Assembly (NCBI GenBank): GCA_022563255.1 | Contig: JADFNS010000004.1 | Coordinates: 112,849-176,848, forward strand | Length of the DNA stretch: 64,000 bases | From: Pseudomonadota bacterium | Lineage (GTDB): Bacteria > Pseudomonadota > Gammaproteobacteria > Steroidobacterales > Woeseiaceae | Direction of reading: 5' to 3' | In this document: piece after piece, positions 18,243-28,061 of the stretch | How positions within the stretch are numbered: position 1 is the first letter of the stretch | Layout of the letters: each line of letters opens with the position of its first letter | The notes under the pieces: generated by a model | What the model was told of the DNA's origin: nothing | The model's database searches: none | The model's input: only the letters and a program-made list of their open reading frames with translations | Made by a program: the position numbers and the translations under genes

Positions 18243-20015
18243 ATGAGTCTGCAAATGCTGACGTACATCGTCGTAGGATCGAGTTTCGCGCTCTACATCG
18301 GCATTGCGATCTGGTCGCGAGCGCACAATACCGGCGATTTCTACATTGCCGGCCGAAGCGTGTCGCCGCTGGCAAACGGCATGGCAACGGCTGCCGACTG
18401 GATGAGTGCGGCGTCGTTTATCTCGATGGCAGGGCTTATCGCTTTCCTGGGTTACGATGGCTCTGTGTATCTCATGGGCTGGACCGGCGGCTATGTGTTG
18501 CTCGCGCTTTTGCTGGCGCCTTACCTGAGGAAATTCGGCAAGTTCACGGTCCCGGAGTTCATCGGTGAACGGTATTACTCCAAAACGGCGAGAATCGTCG
18601 CCGTTATTTGCCTGATTTTTATTTCATTTACCTACGTGGCCGGGCAAATGCGCGGCGTCGGTATCGTATTTTCACGATTTCTCGAAGTTGACGTGACGAT
18701 CGGATTGTCGATTGGCATGGGCATCGTATTTATTTACGCGGTGCTCGGCGGGATGAAGGGCATTACCTATACCCAGGTCGCCCAGTACTGTGTGCTGATC
18801 TTCGCCTACACTGTGCCGGCCATTTTTATCGCTATTCAGATAACCGACAATCCGATACCGCAGCTCGCTTTCGGTAGTGAGATCACGGGGACGGGCACCG
18901 CGTTGCTCGACAAGCTCGACGACATCGTGATGTCGCTGGGTTTCAACCAATACACGTCGGGTAGCAAGAGTCGTATCGACGTCTTCTGCATAACGATGGC
19001 CCTGATGGCGGGAACGGCAGGACTCCCGCACGTCATCGTACGCTTTTTCACGGTACGGAAAGTTCGCGACGCCCGCCTATCGGCTGGTTATGCGCTGCTG
19101 TTTATAGCGATTTTGTACACGACGGCACCAGCGGTCGGTTCAATGGCTCGTTACAATCTGATCAACACGTTCCAAACGGGTGAAGTTGGCGCCCCGGACG
19201 GAAACCTCGTGTACGACGAACGGCCGGACTGGTTTCGAACCTGGGAGAAGACCGGACTGATCGCGTTTGAGGACAAGAATAACGATGGCCGCGTGCAGTA
19301 TTACGATGATAACAATCCGTTGTTCGCAGCCGCGGCGGAACGCCACGGCTGGAAGGGCAATGAACTTCAAGTCGACCGCGACATCATCGTGCTGGCCAAT
19401 CCGGAAATCGCCGGCTTGCCCAACTGGGTGATTGCGCTGGTTGCTGCCGGTGCCATTGCAGCCGCGTTGTCGACAGCGGCGGGTCTGTTGCTGGTCATTT
19501 CGGCGGCCGTATCGCACGACCTGGTAAAAGGTATTTTCGTGCCCGATATTTCCGACAAGAACGAACTACTCGCAGGCCGCATCGCCGCAGCGTTCGCGAT
19601 TCTGGTCGCGGGATACCTGGGTTTCGATCCGCCGGGATGGGTAGCACAAGTCGTTGCATTTGCCTTTGGTCTCGCGGCGGCGTCGCTGTTTCCGGCAATT
19701 TTCATGGGCATCTTTTTCAAGCGCGCGAATCGCGAAGGCGCAATTGCCGGCATGCTGACCGGGCTGCTGTTTACTTACGGTTACATCGAATTCTTCAAGG
19801 GCCTGTTCCTGAAGTGGGCGGGTGCGCCGTGGGGCGTGAACACCGCAGAACACTGGTTGTTTGGAATCTCGCCCGAAGGTATCGGCGTCATCGGCATGTG
19901 CCTGCACTTCGCGGTCGCGATCACGGTCAGCCTGCTGACGAAGCCGCCGCCGCCGCATGTGCAACAGCTGGTAGAGAATATACGCGTTCCACGCCACACG
20001 GAGATCCACCCATGA
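18243..20015 (+). CDS. Sodium:solute symporter, acetate/carboxylate permease (ActP-like)
   Basis: 590 residues with about 13 predicted membrane helices. SSS-family features include FYIAGRSVSPLANGMATAAD near the N terminus, GLPHVIVRFFTV and AALSTAAGLLLVISAAVSHD. A hydrophilic insert (about residues 310-390) contains acidic EF-like text (DKNNDGRVQYYDDNN). The pairing with a DUF4212 subunit places it in the subgroup annotated as cation/acetate symporters; other monocarboxylates are possible. Its stop overlaps the next gene as ATGA. Confidence 0.88.
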   Translation: MSLQMLTYIVVGSSFALYIGIAIWSRAHNTGDFYIAGRSVSPLANGMATAADWMSAASFISMAGLIAFLGYDGSVYLMGWTGGYVLLALLLAPYLRKFGKFTVPEFIGERYYSKTARIVAVICLIFISFTYVAGQMRGVGIVFSRFLEVDVTIGLSIGMGIVFIYAVLGGMKGITYTQVAQYCVLIFAYTVPAIFIAIQITDNPIPQLAFGSEITGTGTALLDKLDDIVMSLGFNQYTSGSKSRIDVFCITMALMAGTAGLPHVIVRFFTVRKVRDARLSAGYALLFIAILYTTAPAVGSMARYNLINTFQTGEVGAPDGNLVYDERPDWFRTWEKTGLIAFEDKNNDGRVQYYDDNNPLFAAAAERHGWKGNELQVDRDIIVLANPEIAGLPNWVIALVAAGAIAAALSTAAGLLLVISAAVSHDLVKGIFVPDISDKNELLAGRIAAAFAILVAGYLGFDPPGWVAQVVAFAFGLAAASLFPAIFMGIFFKRANREGAIAGMLTGLLFTYGYIEFFKGLFLKWAGAPWGVNTAEHWLFGISPEGIGVIGMCLHFAVAITVSLLTKPPPPHVQQLVENIRVPRHTEIHP

Positions 20016-21322
20016 TTCGAATGCTGACGAGCGTACTGACGTTCCTGATTTTTGCGTCGCCGGTCGCGGCGGGCTCGCTCAGCGCGGATGAGCGGCGCAT
20101 GGCGGACTGGATAGACGCCCACGTTGACGATGCTATCGCACTTCTCAAGGAGACCGTGGACATCCCAAGCGGCTCGATGAATCTGGAAGGCGTGAGAGAA
20201 GTTGGTCGGGTGATGCGGCGTGAACTCGACGCTGTGGGCCTTGCGACCGAGTGGATAGAAATGCCGGCTGAATTAAATCGGGCGGGTCATTTGTTTGGGC
20301 GCAAGAGCGGCGTCGGGAAGAAGTTCCTGCTGATAGGGCATCTCGATACGGTCTTCGAAATCGAAGACGGCACGCGACCATTTGCAAGCGACGGTGAAGT
20401 CGCGACTGGCCATGGCATCTCCGACATGAAGTCGGGCAATGTCGTTATCGTGTATGCGTTGCGGGCGCTGGCGGCAATAGGGGCGCTTGATGACATCCCG
20501 GTGGTCGTTGCCTATATCGGGGATGAGGAAAAATCAGGCCGACCATTTTCGATTTCGCGCAAGGACTTGATCGAGGCGGGTCAATGGGCCGACGTCGCGC
20601 TGGGGTTCGAAGAGGGCGTGAATTACGACGATACCGATTGGGCGACGGTCGCCAGACGCAGCTCCAGCAACTGGATGCTGACGGTGACGGGCAAGCAGTC
20701 GCACTCATCGAATATTTTCAACGAGAACACAGGCGCCGGCGCGATATTTGAGGTCGCGCGCATACTCAACGGATTCTATGATGACGTCCGTGGCGAAGAG
20801 TATCTGACGTTCAATGCCGGGACGATTCAGGGCGGTACCGAGGTTGATTACGATCCGCAACAGAATCGCGGTTCGAGTTTTGGCAAGACCAACATTGTGC
20901 CGAGGAAAGTCATCGTACACGGCGGCATACGCACGATTTCCCAGGACCAACTCGACCGGGCTCGCGATGCGATGCGTGACATCGTTGCCGCCAGCCTTCC
21001 GCACACCAGCGCGATCATTGAATTTACCGATGGCTATCCACCCATGGCGCCGACTCAAGGCAACATCGCTTTGCAACAGGAATTGTCTGCTATCAATGTA
21101 GCGCTGGGCCGTGGTCCCATGCCGTTGCTGGATCCGTTAAAGCGTGGCGCTGCCGATATTTCTTTCGTGGCGCCGGCTACGGATGCATTGGCGGGCCTGG
21201 GTATGATCGGCGGCCGCGGTCATACACCGGACGAGTATGTGATTCTTTCGTCCATGTCGCTGGCCATCAAGCGAGCCGCAATTCTGATTTACAGATTGAG
21301 CCGGGAAGCAGCGGCGGACTGA
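20012..21322 (+). CDS. Secreted M20-family metallopeptidase (carboxypeptidase G2-like)
   Basis: 436 residues from the ATG overlapping the symporter stop (20012-20015); an open frame extends much further upstream but lies inside the symporter gene. A signal peptide (FLIFASPVAAG) points to the periplasm. M20 motifs are GHLDTVFE (H110, D112), GHGISDMKSGN, GDEEKSGRP (general base and metal Glu about 172-173) and the dimerisation-domain stretch GKQSHSSNIFNENTGAG. The family removes C-terminal amino acids or deacylates amino-acid conjugates. Translational coupling to the symporter suggests that hydrolysis products may be imported, but that is inference. Confidence 0.85.
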   Translation: MIRMLTSVLTFLIFASPVAAGSLSADERRMADWIDAHVDDAIALLKETVDIPSGSMNLEGVREVGRVMRRELDAVGLATEWIEMPAELNRAGHLFGRKSGVGKKFLLIGHLDTVFEIEDGTRPFASDGEVATGHGISDMKSGNVVIVYALRALAAIGALDDIPVVVAYIGDEEKSGRPFSISRKDLIEAGQWADVALGFEEGVNYDDTDWATVARRSSSNWMLTVTGKQSHSSNIFNENTGAGAIFEVARILNGFYDDVRGEEYLTFNAGTIQGGTEVDYDPQQNRGSSFGKTNIVPRKVIVHGGIRTISQDQLDRARDAMRDIVAASLPHTSAIIEFTDGYPPMAPTQGNIALQQELSAINVALGRGPMPLLDPLKRGAADISFVAPATDALAGLGMIGGRGHTPDEYVILSSMSLAIKRAAILIYRLSREAAAD

Positions 21323-21323
21323 A

Positions 21324-22214
21324 ATGTCGCACGAACACGATCATCACGACGACGCCGATGAGAGCAATCTCAGGCGAGTAATGATCGCGCTGGTTTTGAC
21401 CGGCGTTTTCATGGTGGTCGAAGTGATCGGCGGCATCATCTCGGGATCGCTGGCATTGCTCGCGGACGCGGGCCACATGCTCACCGATACCATGGCTCTG
21501 GCTCTGGCCGCCATGGCGTTTCATGTCAGCAAACGGCCGCCGGATGGCAAACTCACGTTCGGTTATCAGCGCTTTCAGATTCTCGCGGCATTCGTAAACG
21601 GCCTGAGCTTACTGGCCATTGTCGGATGGATTCTGATCGTGGCGGTAGACCGTTTCATGCATCCGCAAGACGTGCTCGGTGAGACGATGTTGGTCGTTGC
21701 CGCCGCGGGTCTGGTCGTTAACATGATTTCGTTTGCCGTTCTGCACACGGGCGATCAGGACAATCTCAATATTCGTGGCGCTGCGGTGCACGTTGCCGGT
21801 GATTTGTTAGGTTCTGTCGCGACTATTGTTGCTGCTATCGTCATTATTTACACGGGTTGGACGCCGATAGATCCGATATTGTCGGTTGCCGTCGCCGCAT
21901 TGATACTCAAGAGCGCCTGGTTGCTGGTGAAGCGCAGCGCGCACATTTTGCTCGAAGGTGCGCCGGAGTGGCTGGACGTGTCAACGATGCAGGAACGCAT
22001 AGTCGCCGGCGTTCCGGGCGTGGGCGAGATCCATCACGTTCATATCTGGGGGCTGACGCAGCAACAGTTGATGCTGACAATGCATATGTCGATGTCGGAT
22101 TCGCCGGCCAGCCAGGCGGACGTCTTGCGAGACGTCAAGAAGTTCTTGCAGGAGGAATACGGTATCGGTCACGCGACTATCGAAGTTGACGTCGACGGGT
22201 GCTCCGACCACTGA
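21324..22214 (+). CDS. Cation diffusion facilitator, Zn/Cd/Co exporter (CzcD/ZitB-like)
   Basis: 296 residues. The N terminus is His/Asp-rich (HEHDHHDDAD). Six membrane helices follow with the transport-site pairs DAGHMLTD in helix 2 and VHVAGD in helix 5. A cytoplasmic C-terminal domain (residues ~205-296) contains HHVHIWGLT. The family exports zinc, cadmium or cobalt in exchange for protons. It starts one base after the peptidase stop, so co-transcription is likely, although no functional link is obvious. Confidence 0.9.
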   Translation: MSHEHDHHDDADESNLRRVMIALVLTGVFMVVEVIGGIISGSLALLADAGHMLTDTMALALAAMAFHVSKRPPDGKLTFGYQRFQILAAFVNGLSLLAIVGWILIVAVDRFMHPQDVLGETMLVVAAAGLVVNMISFAVLHTGDQDNLNIRGAAVHVAGDLLGSVATIVAAIVIIYTGWTPIDPILSVAVAALILKSAWLLVKRSAHILLEGAPEWLDVSTMQERIVAGVPGVGEIHHVHIWGLTQQQLMLTMHMSMSDSPASQADVLRDVKKFLQEEYGIGHATIEVDVDGCSDH

Positions 22215-22218
22215 GCGA

Positions 22219-22764
22219 TTAGCGCGCTTGTATGTTGGCTGGCTTGACGACACCGATATAAGGCAGGGTCCGATATTGCTCCGCGTAGTCAAGTCCATAG
22301 CCGACGACCCATTCGTCTCCGATATCGAAGCCCAGGTAATCGATGGTGACGTCCACCTCGGCGCTTTCGGCTTTGCGTACGAGCGCGGCTGTTTTTACCG
22401 ACGCTGGCCGATGCGATCCGAGCATGCCCATCAGATATTTTAATGTATGACCCGTGTCGACGATGTCCTCGACGATCAGGACATGCTTGCCCTCGATGTT
22501 GCCGCGCACGTCCATAACGAGCCGTACGGCGCCGCTGGGGGCGCTTTTCTTGCCGTAACTGGATATCGCAATAAATTCGATGGTGCGGGGAATGCTGAGT
22601 TTACGCGACAGGTCGGCGAGAAAGATAAATGCTCCCTTGAGAACGCCGATCATGACCAACTCGGCGATGTCACCATAATCGCTGGAAATTTGTGCAGCCA
22701 GTTCCGCTACACGCGTCTGAATCCGGTCTTCGGAGATCAATACTTCGGGGGCGTTGTCGCTCAC
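22219..22764 (-). CDS. hpt: Hypoxanthine phosphoribosyltransferase
   Basis: 181 residues from a GTG at 22764; an open frame extends upstream without family similarity. The PRPP-binding loop VLIVEDIVDTGHTL is intact, with the flexible-loop segment FIAISSYGKKSAPSGAV and C-terminal DEWVVGYGLDYAEQYRTLPY. It salvages hypoxanthine (and probably guanine) with PRPP. The gene is divergent from the deoxynucleoside kinase, another nucleotide-salvage gene, with 90 bp between starts. Confidence 0.93.
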   Translation of the reverse strand: MSDNAPEVLISEDRIQTRVAELAAQISSDYGDIAELVMIGVLKGAFIFLADLSRKLSIPRTIEFIAISSYGKKSAPSGAVRLVMDVRGNIEGKHVLIVEDIVDTGHTLKYLMGMLGSHRPASVKTAALVRKAESAEVDVTIDYLGFDIGDEWVVGYGLDYAEQYRTLPYIGVVKPANIQAR

Positions 22765-22854
22765 TTGCGTCTCATATCGGATGGATCGGGCAGGCAAGAG
22801 AATAGGACATAGACAGAGTGGAAGCCAGACTCGATTGCGGTAAGATTGCGCTCC

Positions 22855-23490
22855 ATGAAAAAGACTATCGCAATAGCCGGAAACATGGGCTCTGGTAAAT
22901 CGACGCTCGTCGAATTTCTGCACAGAACATACGATGTTGCTCCCTTTTATGAGCCCAACGACGAGAATCCCTACCTCGCCGATTTCTACAAGGACATGAA
23001 GCGTTGGGCGTTTCAGTCCCAGTTGTATTTTCTGAGCAACAAGTTTCGCCTGCACCAGGAACTGGATCGCCAACCGGGTGTCGTGGCGCTTGATCGCACG
23101 ATTTTTGAAGATGCCGAGATTTTTGCAACCGCTCTGTACCAGATGCGAAAGATTTCAAAGCGGGATTGGGAGACCTATCAGGGCCTCTATCATGCAATCC
23201 TCGACGCAATACGCCCGCCGGATCTGATGATTTACCTGCGCTGTTCCATGCGTACCTTGCGAAAACGTATTCAACTGCGTGGTCGAAAAATGGAGCAGGA
23301 TATTCCGCTGTCCTATTTGCAGCGGCTGGACCGCAATTACGAAACCTGGATTTCCTCTTACAGCATGGGCGAATTGCTGGTTCTGGAAACGGACAAGCTC
23401 GACTACATCCACGACCTTGTTTACCGACTCGATGTCATGGAGCGCATCGAAGCGGTGCTGCCCGAGGATTTTGGCCGGCCCAACTGCTAA
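22855..23490 (+). CDS. Deoxynucleoside kinase
   Basis: About 211 residues from ATG 22855. The P-loop is GNMGSGKST at the N terminus. The substrate region FYEPNDENPYLADFYKDMKR with FQSQLYFLSNKFRLHQEL is diagnostic of the dNK/dGK family, ALDRTIFEDAEIF carries the DR motif, and RIQLRGRKMEQDIP fits the lid. It phosphorylates deoxyadenosine, deoxyguanosine or deoxycytidine; the exact specificity is not readable. Divergent from hpt. Confidence 0.88.
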   Translation: MKKTIAIAGNMGSGKSTLVEFLHRTYDVAPFYEPNDENPYLADFYKDMKRWAFQSQLYFLSNKFRLHQELDRQPGVVALDRTIFEDAEIFATALYQMRKISKRDWETYQGLYHAILDAIRPPDLMIYLRCSMRTLRKRIQLRGRKMEQDIPLSYLQRLDRNYETWISSYSMGELLVLETDKLDYIHDLVYRLDVMERIEAVLPEDFGRPNC

Positions 23491-23528
23491 ATCCCGATAT
23501 TCGTACCATTCCCTATTGCATATAGTAA

Positions 23529-23543
23529 TGAGAATCATTATCA
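23529..23543. promoter_or_regulatory. Fur box upstream of feoAB
   Basis: TGAGAATCATTATCA matches the 7-1-7 Fur consensus TGATAATnATTATCA at all but one position. It lies about 35 bp before the feoA coding start and further flanking AAT/ATT extends the dyad. Iron-dependent repression of feoAB by Fur is the expected consequence. Confidence 0.92.
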
Positions 23544-23578
23544 TTTAGTGATTACAGGATATGCATTCGGAAAACCCA

Positions 23579-23830
23579 ATGGAAATAAACACTTATACGC
23601 TGGCATCGCTCAAGCGCGGCCAAAAAGGCGTCATCAAATCGGTCGATACCAGCGATCCACAGGTGCAACGCCTGATGGTGCTGGGTCTCGTCGAGGGCGC
23701 CGAACTTGAATATGCCAGTGCTGCGATAGGCGGCGATCCCATCGAATTCCGTCTGTTTGGCTGCGGCATTTCCCTGCGCCGGGAGCAGGCGAGATCCTTT
23801 CAGGTTGCGCCAGTAGCGACGGGTGACTAA
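23579..23830 (+). CDS. feoA: Ferrous iron transport protein A
   Basis: About 83 residues from ATG 23579, which has GGA seven bases upstream; an in-frame ATG at 23561 is too close to its purine tract. FeoA SH3-like core features are seen: LASLKRGQKGVIKSV, RLMVLGLVEGAELEY and the C-terminal GCGISLRREQA. It modulates FeoB-mediated Fe(II) uptake. The Fur box lies just upstream and feoB overlaps its end by 8 bp. No feoC is present after feoB. Confidence 0.92.
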   Translation: MEINTYTLASLKRGQKGVIKSVDTSDPQVQRLMVLGLVEGAELEYASAAIGGDPIEFRLFGCGISLRREQARSFQVAPVATGD

Positions 23831-26012
23831 AGCTTCTGAAATTCGCATACCGGCCAACCGGATAACTGTAAAACGCCACGCCGACGCCAGCATCGCGGTC
23901 GTCGGTAATCCCAATTCCGGCAAGAGCACGCTGTTCAATCGCTTGACCGGACTGCGACAGCGCATCGGCAATTATCCCGGCGTGACCGTTGAGCGACACA
24001 CCGGCACGCTGAAGCTCGGCGACAAATTGACGGAGCTCGTTGATTTGCCCGGCACGCATTCTTTGAGCGCACACTCGACCGAAGAGCAGATTGTGGTCGA
24101 CGCGATTCTCGGGCGTTTGCAAGGGTCGGATGCGCCGGACGGCATCCTTGCTGTCCTCGACGCGACCAATCTGTATCAAGGTCTGTTCCTGTTGCAACAA
24201 CTTGTCGACCTGCAGTTGCCCATGGTCGTGGCGCTGACGATGACGGATGCGGCGGAAAAATCGGGCATCGATATTGATATCGACATGCTCAGCGAGGCGT
24301 TGGGTGGCGTCAGGCTGTACCGCGTGGTGGCAACGACTGGTGCGGGACTGGGCAAGTTACGCACCGCGATCACAGAACTGCCCGACAGCCCGCCGCCGCA
24401 GCGAATATCCGTCTGGTCGGAACTCACGGATGTCGCAAAAAGACTGAGACGATTATCGGACGATAAACTGAATCTGACGGAGTGCGAACGGCTGCTGGTC
24501 GATGGCATGACGGACCGTAATGCGACTGTGACCGCCGGTCTCAACGACGGGTTTGTCGCCGAGCTCAGGACAATGCGCGAGCAGCTTTTCGGCGACGATC
24601 CGCCGATCGCCACGGAGGCGCGTATACGCTATTCCTGGGTACAGGAAACCCTGGCGAAAGCGCAGCGTTCGACGCCCCCTTTTCAATCCTGGCGTACACA
24701 AGTGACTGGTTTCCTGAATCGGCCGGTACCGGGCACGGTCGGGTTGTTTCTTGTCATGGCGGTGGTCTTTCAGGCAGTATTTGCATGGGCGACGCCGGTC
24801 ATGAACGGCATCGATTTCGCCACAGGAGCACTCGGTGCGGTCGTCAGCGCATCGCTGGGTGATGGCGCTTTTTCGAGCCTGATTGCCGACGGCATTATCG
24901 CCGGCGTTGGCAGCGTGATCGTCTTTTTGCCGCAAATACTGATTCTGTTTCTCTTTATTATTCTGCTGGAAGACTCCGGTTATCTGGCGCGCGCCGCGTA
25001 CCTGATGGATCGTGCAATGCGATCGGTTGGCTTGTCGGGTCAGTCGATCATTCCGATGATTTCGAGCTTTGCGTGTGCCGTGCCCGGTATCATGGCGACT
25101 CGCGTGATACCGAATCGTCGTGACAGGATTGCAACGATACTCGCGGCGCCGTTCATGACCTGTTCGGCGCGACTGCCCGTGTACGCTTTGCTGATTGCGG
25201 CTTTCGTGCCCTCGCAAAGGATCGGTTTCATGAATCTGCAGGGGCTGGTGCTGTTCGGTTTGTACATGTTCGGCATCGTCATGGGCATACTGACAGCCCT
25301 GCTCATTCGCAAGACAGCGCTGCGCGGACCAAAGCCGCCGTTTGCACTGATGCTTCCTGAATTTCGCAGACCGAACCTGCAGACTGTCCTTATTCAATTG
25401 CTGGGGCGCGTAAAGGTCTTTCTCAATCGCGCTGGCACCGTCATCTTCACGGTTGCCGTGGTCGTATGGGCGCTCGCGTACTATCCGCGTTCCGATTTGA
25501 TTGGCTCCGAGGTCGTGCAGCAACGTCAGGCTGCTGCGTATACCTTGTCCGGCGCCGAACTCGCGGCACAATACGAGAACATCGATCACCTCGCGTCGGC
25601 CGCGCAGCTCGAACAAAGTTGGCTGGGCCGTGCCGGGCATTTCGTGGAGCCGGTTTTTGCGCCGCTGGGCTGGGACTGGCGCGTATCGGCGGCGGTAATC
25701 GCGGGTTTTCCGGCACGTGAGGTTGTCATCGCGGTTCTGGGCACAGTGTATGCGGTCGGCGACGAAGCGGACGAGGATACGCTCAGTGGCAGGCTCAAGG
25801 CCTCGACCTGGGCCGACGGGAGGCCCGTCTTTACGTTGCCGATGGTGATCGGGTTACTGATTTTCTATGCTTGCTGCCTGCAGTGCGCTGCGACGCTCGC
25901 CGTGATTCGCCGGGAAACCAATTCGTGGGGCTGGCCCGTGTTTGCCTGGGTCTACATGACGACGATTGGCTACGTCGGCGCGTTGCTCGCGTTTCAAATC
26001 GGCAGCGCGTAG
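23823..26012 (+). CDS. feoB: Ferrous iron transporter B
   Basis: 729 residues from a GTG overlapping feoA. The N-terminal G-protein domain has G1 GNPNSGKST, G2/G3 YPGVTVERHTG and VDLPGTHSLSAHS. The G4 element reads ALTMTDAAE: T139-M-T-D where an Asn is expected (NxxD). The helical GDI region and the Gate-type membrane core follow, with CAVPGIMATRVI and FMTCSARLPVYALLIAAF carrying the conserved cysteines. It imports Fe(II) across the inner membrane under Fur control. The G4 Asn-to-Thr change should weaken guanine specificity unless compensated. Confidence 0.94.
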   Translation: MTKASEIRIPANRITVKRHADASIAVVGNPNSGKSTLFNRLTGLRQRIGNYPGVTVERHTGTLKLGDKLTELVDLPGTHSLSAHSTEEQIVVDAILGRLQGSDAPDGILAVLDATNLYQGLFLLQQLVDLQLPMVVALTMTDAAEKSGIDIDIDMLSEALGGVRLYRVVATTGAGLGKLRTAITELPDSPPPQRISVWSELTDVAKRLRRLSDDKLNLTECERLLVDGMTDRNATVTAGLNDGFVAELRTMREQLFGDDPPIATEARIRYSWVQETLAKAQRSTPPFQSWRTQVTGFLNRPVPGTVGLFLVMAVVFQAVFAWATPVMNGIDFATGALGAVVSASLGDGAFSSLIADGIIAGVGSVIVFLPQILILFLFIILLEDSGYLARAAYLMDRAMRSVGLSGQSIIPMISSFACAVPGIMATRVIPNRRDRIATILAAPFMTCSARLPVYALLIAAFVPSQRIGFMNLQGLVLFGLYMFGIVMGILTALLIRKTALRGPKPPFALMLPEFRRPNLQTVLIQLLGRVKVFLNRAGTVIFTVAVVVWALAYYPRSDLIGSEVVQQRQAAAYTLSGAELAAQYENIDHLASAAQLEQSWLGRAGHFVEPVFAPLGWDWRVSAAVIAGFPAREVVIAVLGTVYAVGDEADEDTLSGRLKASTWADGRPVFTLPMVIGLLIFYACCLQCAATLAVIRRETNSWGWPVFAWVYMTTIGYVGALLAFQIGSA

Positions 26013-26019
26013 GTTCGGG

Positions 26020-27183
26020 TCACAACGAGGTCAGTTTTTCCGCTGCGGCTTCCAAAGTTGCGTCGTCTTTTGCAAAACAAAACCGCAAGCGTGTTCCTGT
26101 GAACGGATGTTCGCAAAACACGGTCAATGGAATCGACGCGACGCCCAGTTCCTGAGTCCACAATTTCGCCAATTCGAGGTCGTTTGCGGCGCTGATTTCG
26201 GCGTAATCGAGGATCTGGAAAAAGGTACTGCGCGCGGGCTGCAGGCGAAAGCGCGAATCTTTCAACAATCCGCAGAAAAAATCCCGTTTCGCCTGGTAGA
26301 AAGCAGGCAGTTGTTCATAAAAATCCGGGTCGCTGGCGAGGAAGTCAGCGATGGCGTGCTGCATCGGTGTACTGATCGCAAACGTATTGAACTGATGCAC
26401 CTTCCTGAATTCGTCGGAAAGATATGGCGGCGCAATGCAGTAACCGATCTTCCAGCCGGTCGTGTGAAATGTCTTGCCGAACGACGAGACGACCAGCGTG
26501 CGTTCCCAGAGTTCGTCGTGGCTGAGCAAGCTGCAATGCGGTTCATTGTCGAAGATGATGTGCTCGTAGACCTCGTCGGAGAGCAGGTAGCATCCCGTGT
26601 TGCGCACAATCTCCGCGAGTCTGTCGAGATCCGCGCGGCGCAGGATTGCGCCCGTGGGATTGTGCGGAAAATTGAGGATGATCAGGCGAGTTTTGCTATT
26701 GACAGTGTCGGCCAATAGCTCCCAGTCGATCGCGAAATCGAAACCGTTGTTCTCGATCACTAGCGAGACATGTCTTGTCTTGCCACCCGCCAGCGTGACG
26801 GCTGGCTCGTAGGAGTCGTACGCCGGGTCGAACACGATGACCTCATCGCCGGCACGTACCAGGGCCTGCACGGTGCTGAACAGTCCTTCCGTCGCTCCGC
26901 AGCAAACCGTGATTTCGTGCTCGATGTCGATTTTGCGATGCTGCAGGCGCTCCGTTTTTTCCGCGATCGCTGCTCGCAGCGCCGGAACGCCCGCCATCGG
27001 CGCGTATTGATTCGCTCCGCTCAAAAGGTGGTGCGCGACGCGATCGGTCAGTCCTTGCGGCGGATCGAAACTCGGAAAGCCCTGAGACAGATTGATGGCT
27101 CCGGTGTCATTCGCAAGCTGGCTCATGACGGTGAAAATTGTCGTGCCGACTTTGGGTAGTTTGCTCGATATCGTACGTGCCAT
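26020..27183 (-). CDS. PLP-dependent class I/II aminotransferase (methionine/kynurenine type)
   Basis: About 387 residues from ATG 27183. Fold-type I features are NLSQGFPSFDPP at the N terminus, NFPHNPTGAIL, LLSDEVYEHIIFD, and the PLP lysine K237 in SSFGKTFHTTGWKIGY, with the C-terminal carboxylate-binding Arg in GTRLRFCFAK. The set resembles YbdL-type methionine aminotransferases and kynurenine aminotransferases rather than AspC. The gene is convergent with feoB (8 bp gap between stops), with no operon partner on its strand. Confidence 0.87.
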   Translation of the reverse strand: MARTISSKLPKVGTTIFTVMSQLANDTGAINLSQGFPSFDPPQGLTDRVAHHLLSGANQYAPMAGVPALRAAIAEKTERLQHRKIDIEHEITVCCGATEGLFSTVQALVRAGDEVIVFDPAYDSYEPAVTLAGGKTRHVSLVIENNGFDFAIDWELLADTVNSKTRLIILNFPHNPTGAILRRADLDRLAEIVRNTGCYLLSDEVYEHIIFDNEPHCSLLSHDELWERTLVVSSFGKTFHTTGWKIGYCIAPPYLSDEFRKVHQFNTFAISTPMQHAIADFLASDPDFYEQLPAFYQAKRDFFCGLLKDSRFRLQPARSTFFQILDYAEISAANDLELAKLWTQELGVASIPLTVFCEHPFTGTRLRFCFAKDDATLEAAAEKLTSL

Positions 27184-27398
27184 GCGAGGAAAGTTACTGG
27201 AAAGGAGCACTTTTGCAAGGCGGCTTGTGCAGATTCAACAGGGCCTCAGGCAATTTCAGATCGCCGTGTTCGACAACAATGTTAAAAAGAGCCCGATCCA
27301 GTCGAATTTTGCTTCGGTAGCCGGTCTGGTAGCATACGGGTTACGAAGAAAATCTCCGGTGGGCGGAGTCTCGATTTCTCGACCTGGCGACTAAGAAT

Positions 27399-28061
27399 AT
27401 GAGCAAGCAAAGCGACGCCTATATTCCCGCACTAAGGTACTCGTGGTTGACGTCTATTTATGATCCGGTCGTGCGCTGGACAACGCGCGAGTCGACGTTC
27501 AAGAGTGCGCTCCTGGCTCAGGCGGACATTCAACCTGGCGAAAAGATATTGGACCTGGGTTGCGGCACAGCCACTTTGACGATAGCAATCAAGGTCGCGT
27601 GTGCTGAGGCTGACGTTGTGGGCCTCGACGGAGATCCGAAGATTCTGGAGATCGCCGCGAAAAAGGCGGCAGATGTGGGTGTGAAAATAAGTCTGGATCA
27701 AGGCTACTCCTACGAGTTGCCGTACGCAGACAACACATTTCATCGCGTGGTTAGCAGTCTCTTCTTTCACCATCTGACGACGGCGAACAAGCGCCGCACC
27801 CTGGCGGAAGTCGAGCGCGTCCTGACACCCGGAGGTGAGTTTCATTTAGCCGACTGGGGCAAGGCACAAAATATAATCATGCGTGGCGTTTTCTTTATTG
27901 TGCAATTTCTGGACGGTTTCGAAACGACGACCGCCAACGTGCAGGGCCGGTTGCCAGCGATGATTGAGGATGCGGGTTTTCAGGACGTGAGGAAAACGGC
28001 CGAATTCGCGACGCCGCTTGGCACGATATCGATTCTGTCAACTAAAAAGTCTGGACCGTAA
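27399..28061 (+). CDS. Class I SAM-dependent methyltransferase
   Basis: 220 residues. The SAM-binding motif I is ILDLGCGTATLTIAI, motif II sits near VVGLDGDPKILEIA, and PYADNTFHRVVSSLFFHHL is the post-motif region typical of UbiE/COQ5-like small-molecule methyltransferases. No substrate is evident. It overlaps the following GNAT gene by one base, so the two are probably co-translated; a joint modification role can only be guessed. Confidence 0.85.
   Translation: MSKQSDAYIPALRYSWLTSIYDPVVRWTTRESTFKSALLAQADIQPGEKILDLGCGTATLTIAIKVACAEADVVGLDGDPKILEIAAKKAADVGVKISLDQGYSYELPYADNTFHRVVSSLFFHHLTTANKRRTLAEVERVLTPGGEFHLADWGKAQNIIMRGVFFIVQFLDGFETTTANVQGRLPAMIEDAGFQDVRKTAEFATPLGTISILSTKKSGP

Noticed and set aside
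19637..20011. N-terminal extension of the M20 peptidase inside the symporter gene
   Set aside because: A signal peptide begins at the ATG overlapping the symporter stop; the extension is a different frame of the symporter.
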